A stretch of 64,000 nt of DNA, from assembly GCA_037176845.1 (NCBI GenBank), contig JAYKXP010000005.1, positions 372,001-436,000 on the forward strand, read 5' to 3'. Numbering within the stretch: the first letter of the stretch is position 1; each line of letters begins with the position of its first letter. The notes beneath the pieces were generated by a model. It had not been told where the DNA came from. It saw nothing but the letters and a program-made list of their open reading frames with translations, and did no database searches. The DNA is from Paramarasmius palmivorus. Lineage: Eukaryota > Basidiomycota > Agaricomycetes > Agaricales > Marasmiaceae. Below are positions 46,331-58,177 of the stretch, piece after piece. Position numbers and translations under genes: made by a program.

Positions 46331-47499
46331 CCCCCCAACATTGGCCCATGCGTTCATTGATTACCGTTCACAATAGTTCCAGTGATAGTGGGTCAGGTCA
46401 AATCGAGACGGGGAGATCAAGGAGAGGTTGGTGTGGATGAAGTCATTTGTGCGACTAGCATTGTGGATGATCAGTAAGCCCTTGGCTTGGTTGTGGTTGT
46501 ATGAATCTCGGGAACTAATGATGCCCATCGAGGGGTCTCTATTTGCCATCTAGTAGCGTCTGCGTAAATATGAGGGCACATCAATGTGGACACGAAACAC
46601 ACCGTATATGTGCCCTAGAAGCTCACTATTCGAGTACACGAGAATTAGCTCCATTAACATTGATGGGTACAGGTGCATTTTGGAGACGTGATCATGAGAA
46701 TTCGATTTTACAGTTCTCGAGTCAATGTCAATGTCTCTTCGTCCTCGATATCGCTACACCCCCCAGAGGTAGCTTAAACCTCTTCAACATCTATGTGGCC
46801 TTGTCGAGGAGTGCGATACAGCTTCTGGGTGATTTTGATGCAAAGATACTTCTTCAGGAAGACGATCGCCTGGAAAAGCTGCATTCCGAAACCAAGGATG
46901 GACGCGAAAAATATAGCAGTACATATATGCTATTCCTATTCCAATCAAAGTCAGTCTATAGAATTCGAGGTAACAAAGAGATACACCACGCACCTAATGA
47001 ACCCCAATGAACACCTAATTATAAGGCCCTGGGCGGGGATCAACAACACGATGTCTCCGAATGTGACAGGTCAGCTACCAGCGTTAATCACAGCCAGCCA
47101 CCGATTCGTCTCTCACATGCTTGCTGAAAAGGTCTGCACAGAGGATTAACATGGAGAATTTCAATGAGACGCTGAACTGTGCATGTGAATCGCAGAGCAG
47201 GAGCGGACATGAGGTAGTATGCGATAAGTGGCGACGAAGGAGATCGAGACCTAGAGCGCATGGTAGAATAGTCAGAAGATACCCTGGCAAGAACAAAACA
47301 TATGGGGCGGAGTTTCCATTGGCAGACGACGAGGACGGTGTAGAGTCTACAGTACGACGAAGAACAAGAACAAACGCCCGCGAACGAGCGCTGACCTGGC
47401 GCTGACAAATGCTGACTAAAGATTACTAATGCCTACGCCATAACCCACGTAGCGGGAACTTCATTCGAAGGGCATTGACAAACTCAAGATACTCCGTTA

Positions 47500-47610
47500 C
47501 ATGGACACCTTGTATCTCCCTTTTTCCTCGAGGAAATTGGGTGGAATTTGAGGCTTTTGCCCTATGGCTGGGTTTGTCGCTTGTGTGCCGGCGCCTGCTC
47601 GACGCGTTGA
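47500..47610. repeat. Direct repeat unit, also at 48000-48095
   Basis: Both units contain tctccctttttcctcgag, then ggtggaatttga, atggctgg and tttgtcgcttgtgtgcc before a gctcgacgcgttg end. They lie about 500 bp apart in the same orientation, with small deletions between them. Confidence 0.65.
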
Positions 47611-48606
47611 TGGGTTTCGAGGTGCACTGAACTTGTAGCCCATTCACACCTACTACGAGTCGCTTTTTGATAGACAAAAATCAATCTTGACACAATGCAT
47701 TTCCTACCGAAAAAACAGCCGACGTTTTCCGATACGTTTTTATCCTTCGGCACGAATCCGATTGGCTGACAATGGGTTTCTTGAATGAAAAAGCGTATTC
47801 AAAAACTATAGGCGTCTCGTTTGCCTAGAAACGTTTTCTTTTTCGGATGGGTGTTTGGCTATCGGACAGCGATTTCTTCTGGGTGTGTCTGGAGTGACGT
47901 TTTCTAATTCTGCCTCGATAGATACACGCCTCGTGTCTCGTTCAATTCGTCTTTTTGTCTCCTTGAAACCTGAGATACTTATATAACCTCGACACCGTGA
48001 CCTTGTAATCTCCCTTTTTCCTCGAGAAAATTGGGCACCGGTGGAATTTGACTATGGCTGGTTTTGTCGCTTGTGTGCCTGCTCGACGCGTTGGTGATTC
48101 TTGCAATTGCCAGGTGCGATGAGAAACTTGAAGGAGGATAAGAAAAAGGATTGTTGTATCCTTTCGCATGTGCTAAACGGTAACCCAAGCCGTCATGGTA
48201 TACATGACTCACCCGAGTTTTGAGTTTTGACAATCAAAGCCCTCAGGAGAGGAATGAAGAATCTCTGGGAGAAAACGAAAGTTGAAATGCGAGGTTTTAG
48301 CGTGAAGTAGGAGGAGGATGTGGAAGACGAACTTGAAGAATCGGAAAAAGAAAGAATCGGAATAAGTAGGCGTGACGCGTGCATTTTCTTGAGGTGCGCA
48401 TTTCCATTCATCAGATGGTTAGAGCCTCTGGATCCAAAGTCTGGCTTTTGTACTTGGAGTCGAGACAAAACAGAATAGAAAAAAGTATCTGGACCAGGGT
48501 GTATTCCATTTTTGGAATCATCGCCGAGAACCACGTGAGCTCGTTGAACGTTGAATTATCTCGATTTTTGAACATATAAGAGTACAAACCGATTTGCGTT
48601 GCAATA

Positions 48607-50612
48607 TCACTCAACCATCTCATCCACATCCACACCCCCATCCACCCCCAAATCCAAATCCACCATCTCCCCAATCCACTCCATCAACACCTCATCCTTC
48701 ATCTTCACTCTCTCCATCAAACTCTTCACACCCCCAAACGCCTTCCTACCTCTCCTCTCTCCTTCTTTATCCCCTTCTTCATCAACCGAATCCGCCACCC
48801 CTAAATCCATGTCATCAAACTCCTCCACGAGCCCCGGAAACCCAAAATGATCCTCGTCGATTCGGGGTGCGGCTTCGATACTAGCGAACGACGCGCGGAA
48901 GAGTATGCGGATGCACAAAAGGGCAGTTAGGGATGTTGAAGGCGGGTCGATAGAAGATGCTTTGGTGTATGTTATCACCGTCGAACGTGGAGGCGGTGGT
49001 GGTCGTGTCGTTGGGTTTTGGATGGGGTATTGATGCGGTGGTGGTGTAGATAGCGTTATCGTATCACTTTGCGAAGGATGCCGGTCGGGTGTTTGGGGTG
49101 TTGGGATGTGTGTTAGGATGTGTGATTTTAGCGCGGTTTTGGTTAGACCTGTTCGTGGGCATTCTCCCCATAAACACGCTACATCCCCTTGTTCGTCGTC
49201 CTCCAACGCGTCGATGTGCTCAAAAACATGCCCACACAACTCCCCGTACGACGTACACGGCTTCTCAGCACACTGTGATCTATCCCATTGACATTTCAAC
49301 TTCTCCGCCACGACAGTCACCTTCCTACGATCCACACCACGAACGATGAACCGCTGCGGAGGTCCAGGGACGACCATCGCCTGCGCTTGGGGGAAGATGT
49401 TTGTGACGCTTTTGATGACTTCGGAGGCGGCGTGTGCGGGGTATTTGTCGGTGTAGGGACAGAAAGTGTCTTTGTAGAGGTTCCAGAAGTCGACTTGGGT
49501 TACTTCTGCGTCGGGTTCGGCGATGAACATTGTTTGCATCCTGCGTTCGTGTTAGTGTTGGTGTGGTGAAGGGGTGAGGAAGGGAACGCACCAATCATGA
49601 CATCGTTGAGGTTCAGGTATAGGTAACAGGTGCTCAAACTCTGCTTGAGTGAGCTCACGGTCTTTTTGTTGGACCATTGTTAATGGGACGGTGTGGATAG
49701 GTCCTGTAATATCCAATTTGACAGTCTCCTCGATTTGCTCTGCAAGTAACACGCTAATGAGCATTTTGAGTACACTAGGCATAGCGGGGTGACGCATGAA
49801 AGCACGTGTCATCGAAGTATTGGAAAGGTGTGTGTAGAGGTAGTTGATGGATGCTTCGAGAAGGGGTTTATCGTTCAATAGAGGTAGGTAGCGTATGGCA
49901 GCTTCGAGCGCAGGTGATTTTGGGGATAGGTGGGGTGTGTTTTTTGGGTTGGTGAATAGAAGGGAGATGGCGGATAGTGAGGAGATGATTAGGGATCTGT
50001 TGGATGAGGTGGATATGATGTGTAGGAGAGGGTGGAGGATTGTAGGGGGGCTACGAGGGAGGGTGTAGTTGGCACCGACTGAGATGAATAGTTCGATGGA
50101 ATGGAGTATAAACTCGACATGACCGTCATTGTCTGCATCCAAGTTGAGTAACGCATTTTCGATGAGAGGGATAGTTCTTGGATGGCTAGTCAATGGCGCA
50201 GCGTTATGTTCCATTAATGAGCTAGTTTTGAGGACGACGAGTGATTCCAACGCGTGTCGTTTTCGTTGTGTTTCTTGTCTTGAAGGTGCGAATAGTTCTA
50301 AAGTAGAATTTTTGAAACCTTCTGTGACGAACCATTCTGGCCATTCGAATAACGCGTCGATGAGTTTTGGGATAAATGTTAGATTGAAATTGTCGTTTAT
50401 GCAGAGACGACAGAGACGATCCAAGGACCAGGCGATTTCTGTGTCTATTCCAGAGCGAAGTGCGAGTACCATTCGATTGCTGGCTGTTGGTTCAGTGTAC
50501 CATCCTGGAAGCTATCAGAATAAGCAAAACAATACTAATATTCTGAACTCACTTTCATAGTCATCTTGTAAATGAGCAGGCAAGCTGACCCTCGATAGTA
50601 TGAAGAAGTCAT
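48607..50612 (-). CDS. rsc9: RSC9-like chromatin-remodelling subunit (armadillo, RFX-like winged helix, C2H2)
   Basis: Exon 2 (MVLALRSGIDTEIAWSLDRL onward) is an armadillo-like helical array. After an intron at about 49541-49591, exon 3 carries a segment resembling the RFX-like winged helix (VDFWNLYKDTFCPY, ASEVIKSVTNIFPQA, QRFIVRGVDRRK). A Cys-rich part with C2H2-type fingers follows (CQWDRSQC, CGHVFEHIDAL, ACLWGECPRTG, SHILTHIP), then a low-complexity tail. This layout fits Rsc9/ARID2-type subunits of SWI/SNF-family remodellers. No ARID domain is visible. The proposed start (MTSSYYRGS, 50612) leaves only 28 bp to the start of the ARMH3-like gene on the other strand, and a different first exon is possible. 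The 3' exon has been copied to 39.8-40.8 kb as a pseudogene. Confidence 0.78.
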
Positions 50613-50640
50613 CTTCAAAGACGCGTCTGTCTCTCTCACC

Positions 50641-53051
50641 ATGGCCACTCCTCGTCTCCATTCAAAATTCACAACAATCTACTCAAAACTCTTTCAAGGT
50701 CAATCTCCAGCAAACCAAGACGCAGACCAATTCTTTTCAAATCTACTCACTCTCGACATTAACCGCGATTTCCTCGTAACCGAGATTAGCCGTATACCCA
50801 CTCAGTCTTTCCTCGGTCCTTTAAAGGTGCTTGGTTACCTACATCTTGAGCTCTAGGGCTGACATTGTATCGCAGTAGCCCACCGTCAACACCCTTTTCC
50901 ATACTCTACTCTTACGTGCACGTTCCGACTCTGACTTGACAAGAAGAGGCAATGCCTTCGAAACGCTTATCATCCTCACTCGATGCTTGCTCTCCAAGAA
51001 CCTATCAGGATACGAAATTATGGAAATATTTGCTGGGGGTACAAGTCAAAGTGACGCCCTATTCAAAGAGTTTACGGGATCGTGAACCAAGTGTTGGTGG
51101 ATTCGGACAGTCCAGGTGTGTTCATTCACGTCCCTTCCAAGCAGTTCACCAAGTCGCCTACAGCAACCATCCGACACCAGGCATTACAACTAGCACTAGT
51201 CTTCATGTGCGGTGTAGGTCAACTCAGCCCAGGCGCGTATTTCCTACGGACAGACCTATTCCCTTCCTTAGTTACCGTACGTGTCCCTTCCTTCACCTTA
51301 CCTTCCACACACACTCACACCGCACCACAGTTCATAAAAAACCCCTCAACCTCCCAATACACCTTCGAAGCCATCCTCCTCCTCGCAATCCTCGCCAACT
51401 TTCATAAATCCGACGCAGGAAAGCTCAATCCATACCTTCAAAAGATCAAGGAATGCAGCGATGCAGAGTTCATGAGGAAGATATGCTGGGCTTCTGGGTT
51501 TGCTCTAGAAACCGCCATAAAGTACGTCTAGCGTTCAATTCCATGACAAGTTTGACAAACCGCATGCGCAGGGCATACCAAGAAATACACAACGACGAAC
51601 CAGCCCCTGCGTTCTCTACAACCTTGGGCTCCCTATTCGCTGCTATGCGTCCTGACCGGGCGTTAGCTTCAACACCGGTCGATCCGCCAAAGGAGCTGTT
51701 TAAAGACCAGTATGTCGCTACCTCAATCTCAACACCCATACCTAACTAACACCTCTTTTGTAGACCCATCGAAGCCTGCGTCATCCTCTTACCAATCTAC
51801 GAATTCCTACGCGCCAACACCACCTTTTCCTCCGTGTTTCTGGAAGTCCATCCTGGCCGACGAAACCGCCCAGAACCCGATATCGAGCACGATTCTTACA
51901 CTGTCGTCCTACATCCTAACACATGCAACAACGACCTCCTCACCCCGGTCGTTAGCGTACGCGAACTTGGTTCTTAACTGCCTATTAGCGATTTCCGAGG
52001 ACGAGGAACTGTTGGAGGGGTTGTCTAGGCCTAGTAAGCGGGAAATACGGATGTGTCGACAGGTAAGCGCCCAAGGCTTGTTCTGGTGTCGGTAAACTGA
52101 CTACGTGAGCTACTACTAGAGACCTCCGTTACTCCCAACGCCAAAACCAGGCCGCGCGCCTGTGTGTGCGTTATTGGATTGTTGTGTGTTGTGGTTGAGG
52201 CATAATTTGCATAAGAGGTTGGAGGTGCATGGGTATTTGTGCGTACGCGTTCGAGATTTATTGTGTATTGGAATTGCACTGAACGAGCTATTGAATAGGA
52301 ATTGTATAGCGATATGTTACAGAGTCGTTCACTACCTCTCACGGACGCATACTAGACTGGGTATGCTCCCAATACCGGTCTTATTATGAGCGCCACTCAC
52401 CACACACGTAACGCAGAATACGAATGGAAAGAACTCTGGACAGCCACAATCGGCTTACTCAATTTCTTTGCTACGAAATTGGATAGTCTGTATACGACTG
52501 GGGGTGTAGAAACACTAATTCGAGAGGTGCGGCTCCTTGTTTCGTTTCGTTTCAATCGCTGAAGTGTGGCATTGAGAAGACGGTAGCCTTCCTAGACCTA
52601 TCCCTAATCGAAAGCTCTTCGTTCTTACCAACCCCAGCAAGCCTACACGAGTTTATCGTAAGTGCCCCCTTCCTTCTTCTTACCGCACCAATATAATGTT
52701 GCGTAGTACGAACTCGTCCGTTCCTCACCAACCCTCGAAAAACAAACCCAAATCCTCTCATGCTCTCTCTACCCCTGCCCCACAAAAAACCCACCCAAGA
52801 CCGAGAAACGACGTTATGAACAACCTCCTAACAACAACCCACTACTACGCCGAAAAACTCACCACCTCCAACGCGAGGTCGGCGAACCAGGGTATGAGGA
52901 TTATAGCGAAGGAGGTTGATCGTGATGGGTTGGTTGGGCCGAATAGTAGTAATATGGTAAGGTGGAGATGGAGATGGGAGAAGGTCGAGGATGGATGAAG
53001 TTGTGGGGTTTTCGAGGGTTGCGTGTGCGGATGGGTTGGCGTTGATGCCGT
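50641..53051 (+). CDS. ARMH3-like (DUF1741, C10orf76) armadillo protein, possibly frame-disrupted
   Basis: Conserved blocks in order: NRDFLVTEISRIPTQSFLGPLK, ETLIILTRCLLSKNLSGYE, HQALQLALVFMCGVGQLSPG, PIEACVILLPIYEFL, LSSYILTHATTT, LLDCCVLWLRHNLHKRLEV, ICYRVVHYLSRTHTRL, WKELWTATIGLLNFFATKLD, AKEVDRDGLVGPN and finally VGFSRVACADGLALMP, stop at 53051. This is the DUF1741/ARMH3 family, known in animals for Golgi recruitment of PI4-kinase and GBF1. Most joins are clean introns. At three places (about 51075, 51850 and 52770) the conserved blocks are in different frames and I can find no normal-length intron. The gene may therefore be a recent pseudogene or carry assembly indels. Head-to-head with RSC9. 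Confidence 0.72.
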
Positions 53052-53480
53052 GAGTGTTGTTGTGGTGGTGGTGTATTGGATGGACATGCTACGAGTTGTG
53101 AGTTATGCTGAATAAAAATATGGGATGCTAGCTGATAAGGTCGTAGATTTGCGTTGATGTCGTGAATTCGAAGGTGTTGTGGTGTATATAGTGTTGTATT
53201 GGGTGTACTCATGTCTTGTTGTAAGCGTAAGTTATGATAAATAAAGATATGGGATGCAAACGCTACGGAATCAGTTACCTTCTTTGTTGTCTGCTGCGGT
53301 CATGGTTTTTTGGCAGGAGTCAGGACGGGGTCATAGGTTCTTGAGGTTGGATTGTCGCCACGAACTCGGTGATATGATGTTGTATTAGATATACTATTAC
53401 TAGTGCTACACGTTGTGCCTTGTTGTAAGTTATAAGTAGTGAATAAGAAAGAATAAAGATATGGATGAGATGCTAGCGCT
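53030..53480. repeat. Three degenerate tandem units over the ARMH3 3' end
   Basis: Units at about 53030-53130, 53148-53260 and 53345-53480. Each has a gttgatg(c/t)cgtga-like or related start, a gtgttgtattg-like middle, a cttgttgtaag/gttat part and an ataaa(g)atatggatg end followed by atgctagc or a variant. Unit 1 contains the last coding codons and stop of the ARMH3-like gene, so the duplicated module spans stop codon and 3' UTR. Confidence 0.7.
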
Positions 53481-53959
53481 ACAGTCACGAAACGAGTCCA
53501 GATGAAATGAGAAAGAAAAGAAAAAAAGGAGAGTAAAGAGCGTAGAGTATCATAGACGTATGCTAAGATACCATTAGTAGTACTAATATCGCCAATAGCG
53601 TGAATCGCGAGAACGATAAAATCTCGAAGGAGTGGACGGAAGCGAGTGAGGATCAAGATTACTAGCGCTTTAGAGACGTGAGTACGATGTGTAGCCTGCG
53701 CGAAAAAAAAAAAAAAAAAGACGACACGCACGTCGAGATTGGGGTACTGGGACCGTCCGATGTTGCGAGCGCTGAGGGTTATGATACGGATGGTATCTAT
53801 GACCATCGAATTTCTTGCGCTTTGGACTTTCATGTCGGCTCTCAGGTGTACCGCGTTGTTCAGCAGCCTATGGATGAAGGCGTCAGAAGTCGTCATGATA
53901 TGACTTGGAGGAAGAAGTGTCCTGACCTGCTCATCACGCTTCTTCAACGCGCGTTGCTC
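53481..53959. other. Intergenic with A-tract
   Basis: Purine-rich DNA with a 17-base poly(A) run at 53703-53719. No gene seen. Confidence 0.45.
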
Positions 53960-54712
53960 CTAAATCAAACCTTCAGCATCAACAATGAGACCCATACGAT
54001 GAACAACCTCACAGTCAAAATTTTCTGGCGGCGCTGTAAGGTACACAAATTCAATGAATAACATCAAATAACACGACGAGAAAGAGCTACTCACCACCTG
54101 CGACTCCACATACTCCTCAGCCCACGCCTGCTTCTTAACCGGGTCCCGCAAATCCACATTCCAATCCCGTCGACGCGTCAACGCACACTTCAGAATCGCC
54201 TCACGCGCATCCGACTCAAACCGAAACGGAACACGAAATCCACGATGATCAACGCGCGACGAGAAACACGGCGCAATCAACTCCTCCTTTGTGCATTTAA
54301 CCGGAATCGCGATAAGGTGCTGGGGGTAATGCTCCCACATCGGCGTGGTTCCGATTCGGGGCGTGTTTTCGTCGGGTTTGTCGTCAAAGGTTAAGACTTT
54401 GACGGAGAAGTGTTTGAGGAGTTTGTCTTCGAGGTTTTCGTATTCGGTGTCTCCGAAGGTGGCCATCAAGCAGATGGTGTAGTATATGGAGCTTTCAGAG
54501 GGAACGGCGATGACTGTCCCGGGTCGAATTTTGCCGTTGCGAGCGAGGAGTGTGAGGGAGTCGATGCCGAGTTGGAGGGCTTGTTGGCGGAGAACATATG
54601 GGGCGCTGATGTTGGTAAGGATACAGTCGCCTGGTCTGTACACGGGCTCGTCGTCGACGAAGAATTCTGGAGGGATGCGGATGTCTTTATAATAATGGGG
54701 AACGAGACACAT
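53960..54712 (-). CDS. Uncharacterised protein
   Basis: I do not recognise the family. From MCLVPHYYKDIRIPPEFF (54712) the exon encodes about 220 residues with coding-like composition: RPGDCILTNISAPYVLRQQ, LTLLARNGKIRPGTVIAVPS, SIYYTICLMATFGDTEYENL, WEHYPQHLIAIPVKCTKEEL and FRFESDAREAILKCALTRRRDW. It looks soluble, with mixed alpha/beta character and no TM helix or signal peptide. A GTGAGT donor after EEYVESQV suggests an intron to about 54018, then a short last exon ending at 53960 or 53965 depending on frame. The start is the first ATG of this frame. Confidence 0.55.
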   Translation of the reverse strand: MCLVPHYYKDIRIPPEFFVDDEPVYRPGDCILTNISAPYVLRQQALQLGIDSLTLLARNGKIRPGTVIAVPSESSIYYTICLMATFGDTEYENLEDKLLKHFSVKVLTFDDKPDENTPRIGTTPMWEHYPQHLIAIPVKCTKEELIAPCFSSRVDHRGFRVPFRFESDAREAILKCALTRRRDWNVDLRDPVKKQAWAEEYVESQVVSSSFSSCYLMLFIEFVYLTAPPENFDCEVVHRMGLIVDAEGLI

Positions 54713-56270
54713 TGTGGGGAACGTCGGTGGTGATTAAAGAGAGTGAGAGGGGCCTGTCCTGCAGGGTGGTCGAAGTCGAAGTTGAAGTCGACGCAAGTGA
54801 CCATAGAAGGAGCGAGAGACACAGAGAGAGAGTTGCAAGTCCAAGGAGCTGCGCTTCGTGAATTTATACCTTCCATCTGCTGGGATGTCATCGGATTGCG
54901 ACATTCTCTGCGGTGGTTATCCAGATTGGGGAAACAATGAGATGAATGGTTGGATATAGCCGAGAGGCCACAAAACGGCGAACTCGGGACAGTATCTTGG
55001 GGCGAAGGCCAATCAGAATTGGTGTTCAGGTTCCCCTCAGGCCTGCTAGTAGATTTTGGGGTGCGATGTGTAGCCAGCAAATAATAAACCGATACGTAAC
55101 TCCAAGTCAAAGGAGTCAAGTACCAATAGACACCCCGCCATGTACTGAACGCGTCAGATACGCCCAGGTTTTGCATTAGCATTAGCAAGAGCGATTCCAA
55201 AAAGGCAGCACAAGTGGTACTTGGATTGGATCTTCGAAGACCACGAGGCAAATCAGGGTGCTGAGTTTTATCCGAGTTGTCGACATCGAGATTTTATAGT
55301 GTCAGATCCAGAGTATCGTGGCAGGATCGTGGCCCTAGAGGATTGTGGCGAGGACAATGTGGTAGTAGTGACTCATCAGACGTTGTGGGAAATTTCAAAA
55401 AAAAAAACTGCCCATACTACCGCTTTTGGCAATGACGAAAGACGCACAGCCTCTCTCCACTTCCAGCGCTTCGCTGCGCTGCTCGCGTTCTTGGATGTAT
55501 TTTCGGGCAATCTATGATAAGTACTTCTCATTCTCTTTGGATTCCTCAGTCATGCAGCCAGAGCTGCTGCAAACACCATTCTCCAAGTTCTCAAATAAAT
55601 TCTCACAAGTTACACCGCTAAGCACGTGAATGCAAGAACTCAAGTTTCAAAACGAACTATAGAAGTTACCTCTAACCCAGCACACTTCCAGCTAGTCCTC
55701 CAATACAGCGAGACCAGCATGTCGATGTGTCCTTGGAACTATTCCCTGATCACGCAGAACCTGGCGGTGGTTTCGTTAAACTAGGATACTTATGGTCTTG
55801 AATGGATGATGTTCAAAGGCTACGAGCACGGCCCTCTGACGAGTGATCAGCCACAGAATTAGCAGATGAATAGGCTAGCCTTAGTAGATAATATACACTT
55901 GGATCTTTTGTAACTACAGATACAATGACATTGAGCAAACAGAGAGAGCAAAGCGACGAAACAAGACAGCACAAAAACAGATGCGAATAAAGATACAGAT
56001 AAGAGATAGCAATGCAAAACAAGACGATAGCAGATGAAAGACCATGTAATACGGAACGAAGACGAAACTAAACACTGTACCAAAAGTACAGGGCCGGACA
56101 TGTTCTGCGGTTGGTCGACCCATCCAGTAGACGGAGTGCGTACCTTGCACTATCCTGGATCACCAACCGGACCATGTCCACGCAGAGCCACATGGAGCTC
56201 GACGGCAACGAACGAAGCTATACCTCGCTCGCCAGAAAAAAGGAACCACAGCAACCAACAGCCAGCACGA
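54713..56270. other. Spacer between uncharacterised gene and HD2 pair 2
   Basis: About 1.5 kb. Overlapping open frames on both strands show no recognisable domain. From about 55.86 kb the sequence resembles the 3' flank of the other HD2 gene. Confidence 0.5.
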
Positions 56271-58177
56271 TCAACCCTGTGCGCCAATCGTTCTCCAAAT
56301 ATCTTCCTGACCAGTAGTAGGAGTCGAGTTCCCAAACAAGTCCCCAAAGAAATCGCACCCAGAAGGTGCGAACCCAAAGGGGACGTTGTAGTCGTACTGG
56401 AAGCTCTCATCCAACCCACTGAGATCAAGTGGTGCAATTTCAGCAGGGGGTAGCTCCGTGGGTAGAGCGACGGGTGTGAACAGTGGCGTGTCAACCTCGG
56501 ATAACGAGGAGAGACTCGACGAGGATGCATGACGATGTAGGTTGCCGGAAGATTCAAGTGAAGGTGTACGCGACGAGGCATTCGGCGAAGGAGAGCGTGA
56601 TAGTGAAGAACGCATCGTACTGGCATTAGAAGGAGCAGGAGAAACTCTCGACCGCCGGGGTGAGCTCTTGGGTTTTCTGTTAGGAAGACCGGCTTTCTTC
56701 CTCTTCTCCTTTGCTACCGGCGGGCTGCCAGATTGTGACGTAGGCGTAGGAGCTGGCGTAAGTTGCGAAGGATGCCAGCAGAGAGCCGGATGTCTGCCAG
56801 TAGGCGGAACGACAGTCGTCGCATATGTAGCAGCAGGAGGCAACGTCGACGGAACGTCATAGTCCCTCTTATGTCGCTCAGGCGTGTTTTCTTCCTTCCT
56901 GCCCCGGTTGATGCTCAGGTATTCAAACTCGTTGATGAGCTTGTCCATCTCCTCGATCTCTTGTTGAGTGGGAGGCACCTTTTTACTGCTCTTTCCCTTC
57001 TTTCTCAGAGGAGCAGGCTGATTGGGGGCAACGTATGGTTTACGATCCCACGTGGGTAGAGAAAAGTGAGGACGAGCGGGCAAATTACGGAATTGCATCC
57101 CTTCGGGGATTGAAGAAGACGGCTTGAACGGGAGAGGCACCGGTAGGGTAGTAGGGGAATCGAGGGGGTTGGAGGTATTGAGGTCGCGTGAATATCGTGG
57201 ACGACCGACAGACTACATTGTAGTTAGTTAGCTGACGGCCGCATAAAATATAAAAGAACCTTACCTCGTACTTTCTTGCGGGATCAAAGTCCAATCGGTC
57301 AAGCTCAGTCTCTTGGGAAACGAGGTGTTCAACGATCTCAATAGTGTTGGCAGTCGGTTGAGGCATAGGAGATGCTTCACGAAGCACAGGTGGTAGGTTG
57401 TCGATGACAAAGGATTTGGGATCTTCAGGGAAGGCAGAACCACCTTGTTGGCGCCTTGTTGGCGCTATCCCCTGTTTACGCGAAATTCGACGGCGGTTTT
57501 GAAACTGATGCATTGTCAGTTACCGCTTGTCTGTACGCAGGAATATACATACCCAAACTTCGATTTGTCGCCTTGTCATGCCAGATTTTTCAGCCATGAC
57601 TTCTTGGTCGCGTATGGATGGATACGCGTCAAGGACGTAGTACTTCTCGAGAAAAGGAATATATTCCTAGAAGAGAGTGAGCATTCATAATTGTGACGCC
57701 AGTAAATGTTATCACCTTGTTGAAACGGGGCTGAATGTCAGGAACGACGGTGTAGGCACTATGAGCACGTAGTTGCTTTAATGCGACTGACAGTACCCGC
57801 GCCTCAAAGTTTTTCTGGAAGGAGCTGCGAAGAGCTTCGATGACACTGGGTAGTAACACCTTGAGGTTGGGGTCATCAACCTTTGTAAGTAACTGCCGAC
57901 AATTTGCTTCGAATGTGTTGGCGTATGCCCTAGTAGCATTCGATATCTCAATGTTGAACTGTTCTAGCGTTTGTGGTGATATGTGTAGTCGATCTACCTC
58001 GGCGTAGAATGATTGAGGGACCTCCAACTGCAAAGGTGAAACAACTATATCGCAAGGCCGCGATCCTTGGGTAGACCATTGTTCTTGATACTTCTGTAGA
58101 AGGGACTTGCTCTGTCTGGCTCGCGACAGAAGAAGTCGCAGTGGGTGTTGGGACTCGAGCTGAGTGGGTAGACCCAT
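56271..58177 (-). CDS. HD2: Mating-type homeodomain transcription factor HD2 (pair 2)
   Basis: Start MGLPTQLESQHPLRLL at 58177. The N-terminal about 150 residues (LEVPQSFYAEVDRLH, LRSSFQKNFEARVLS) differ from the other HD2. From PRFNK onward the two are close: homeodomain EYIPFLEKYYVLDAYPS, MAEKSGMTRRQIEVW and FQNRRRISRKQG, with Asn51 kept. Then EIVEHLVSQETELDRLDFDP, LQFRNLPARPHF-like and PAATYATTVVPPTGRHPA. It ends EDIWRTIGAQG at 56271, shorter than the other copy. Four exons with the same intron positions as pair 1. Expected DNA-binding partner of non-self HD1 proteins. Confidence 0.94.

Larger units (their letters stand above)
44248..48606. other. Gene-poor repeat-rich stretch
   Basis: About 4.4 kb with no gene I can support. 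It contains a hairpin at 45048-45070, diverged ttcagcataaac-type units (44.84-45.05 kb), and dispersed degenerate repeats at about 45.94, 46.2, 47.5, 48.0 and 48.23 kb. This looks like decayed mobile-element DNA. A 238-codon open frame on the minus strand (45268-45984) has no recognisable domain and biased composition; I do not call it a gene. Confidence 0.5.

Noticed and set aside
54466..55251. Long minus-strand open frame upstream of the uncharacterised gene
   Set aside because: It overlaps that gene in another frame and shows no domain. Composition looks like shadow coding plus promoter sequence.
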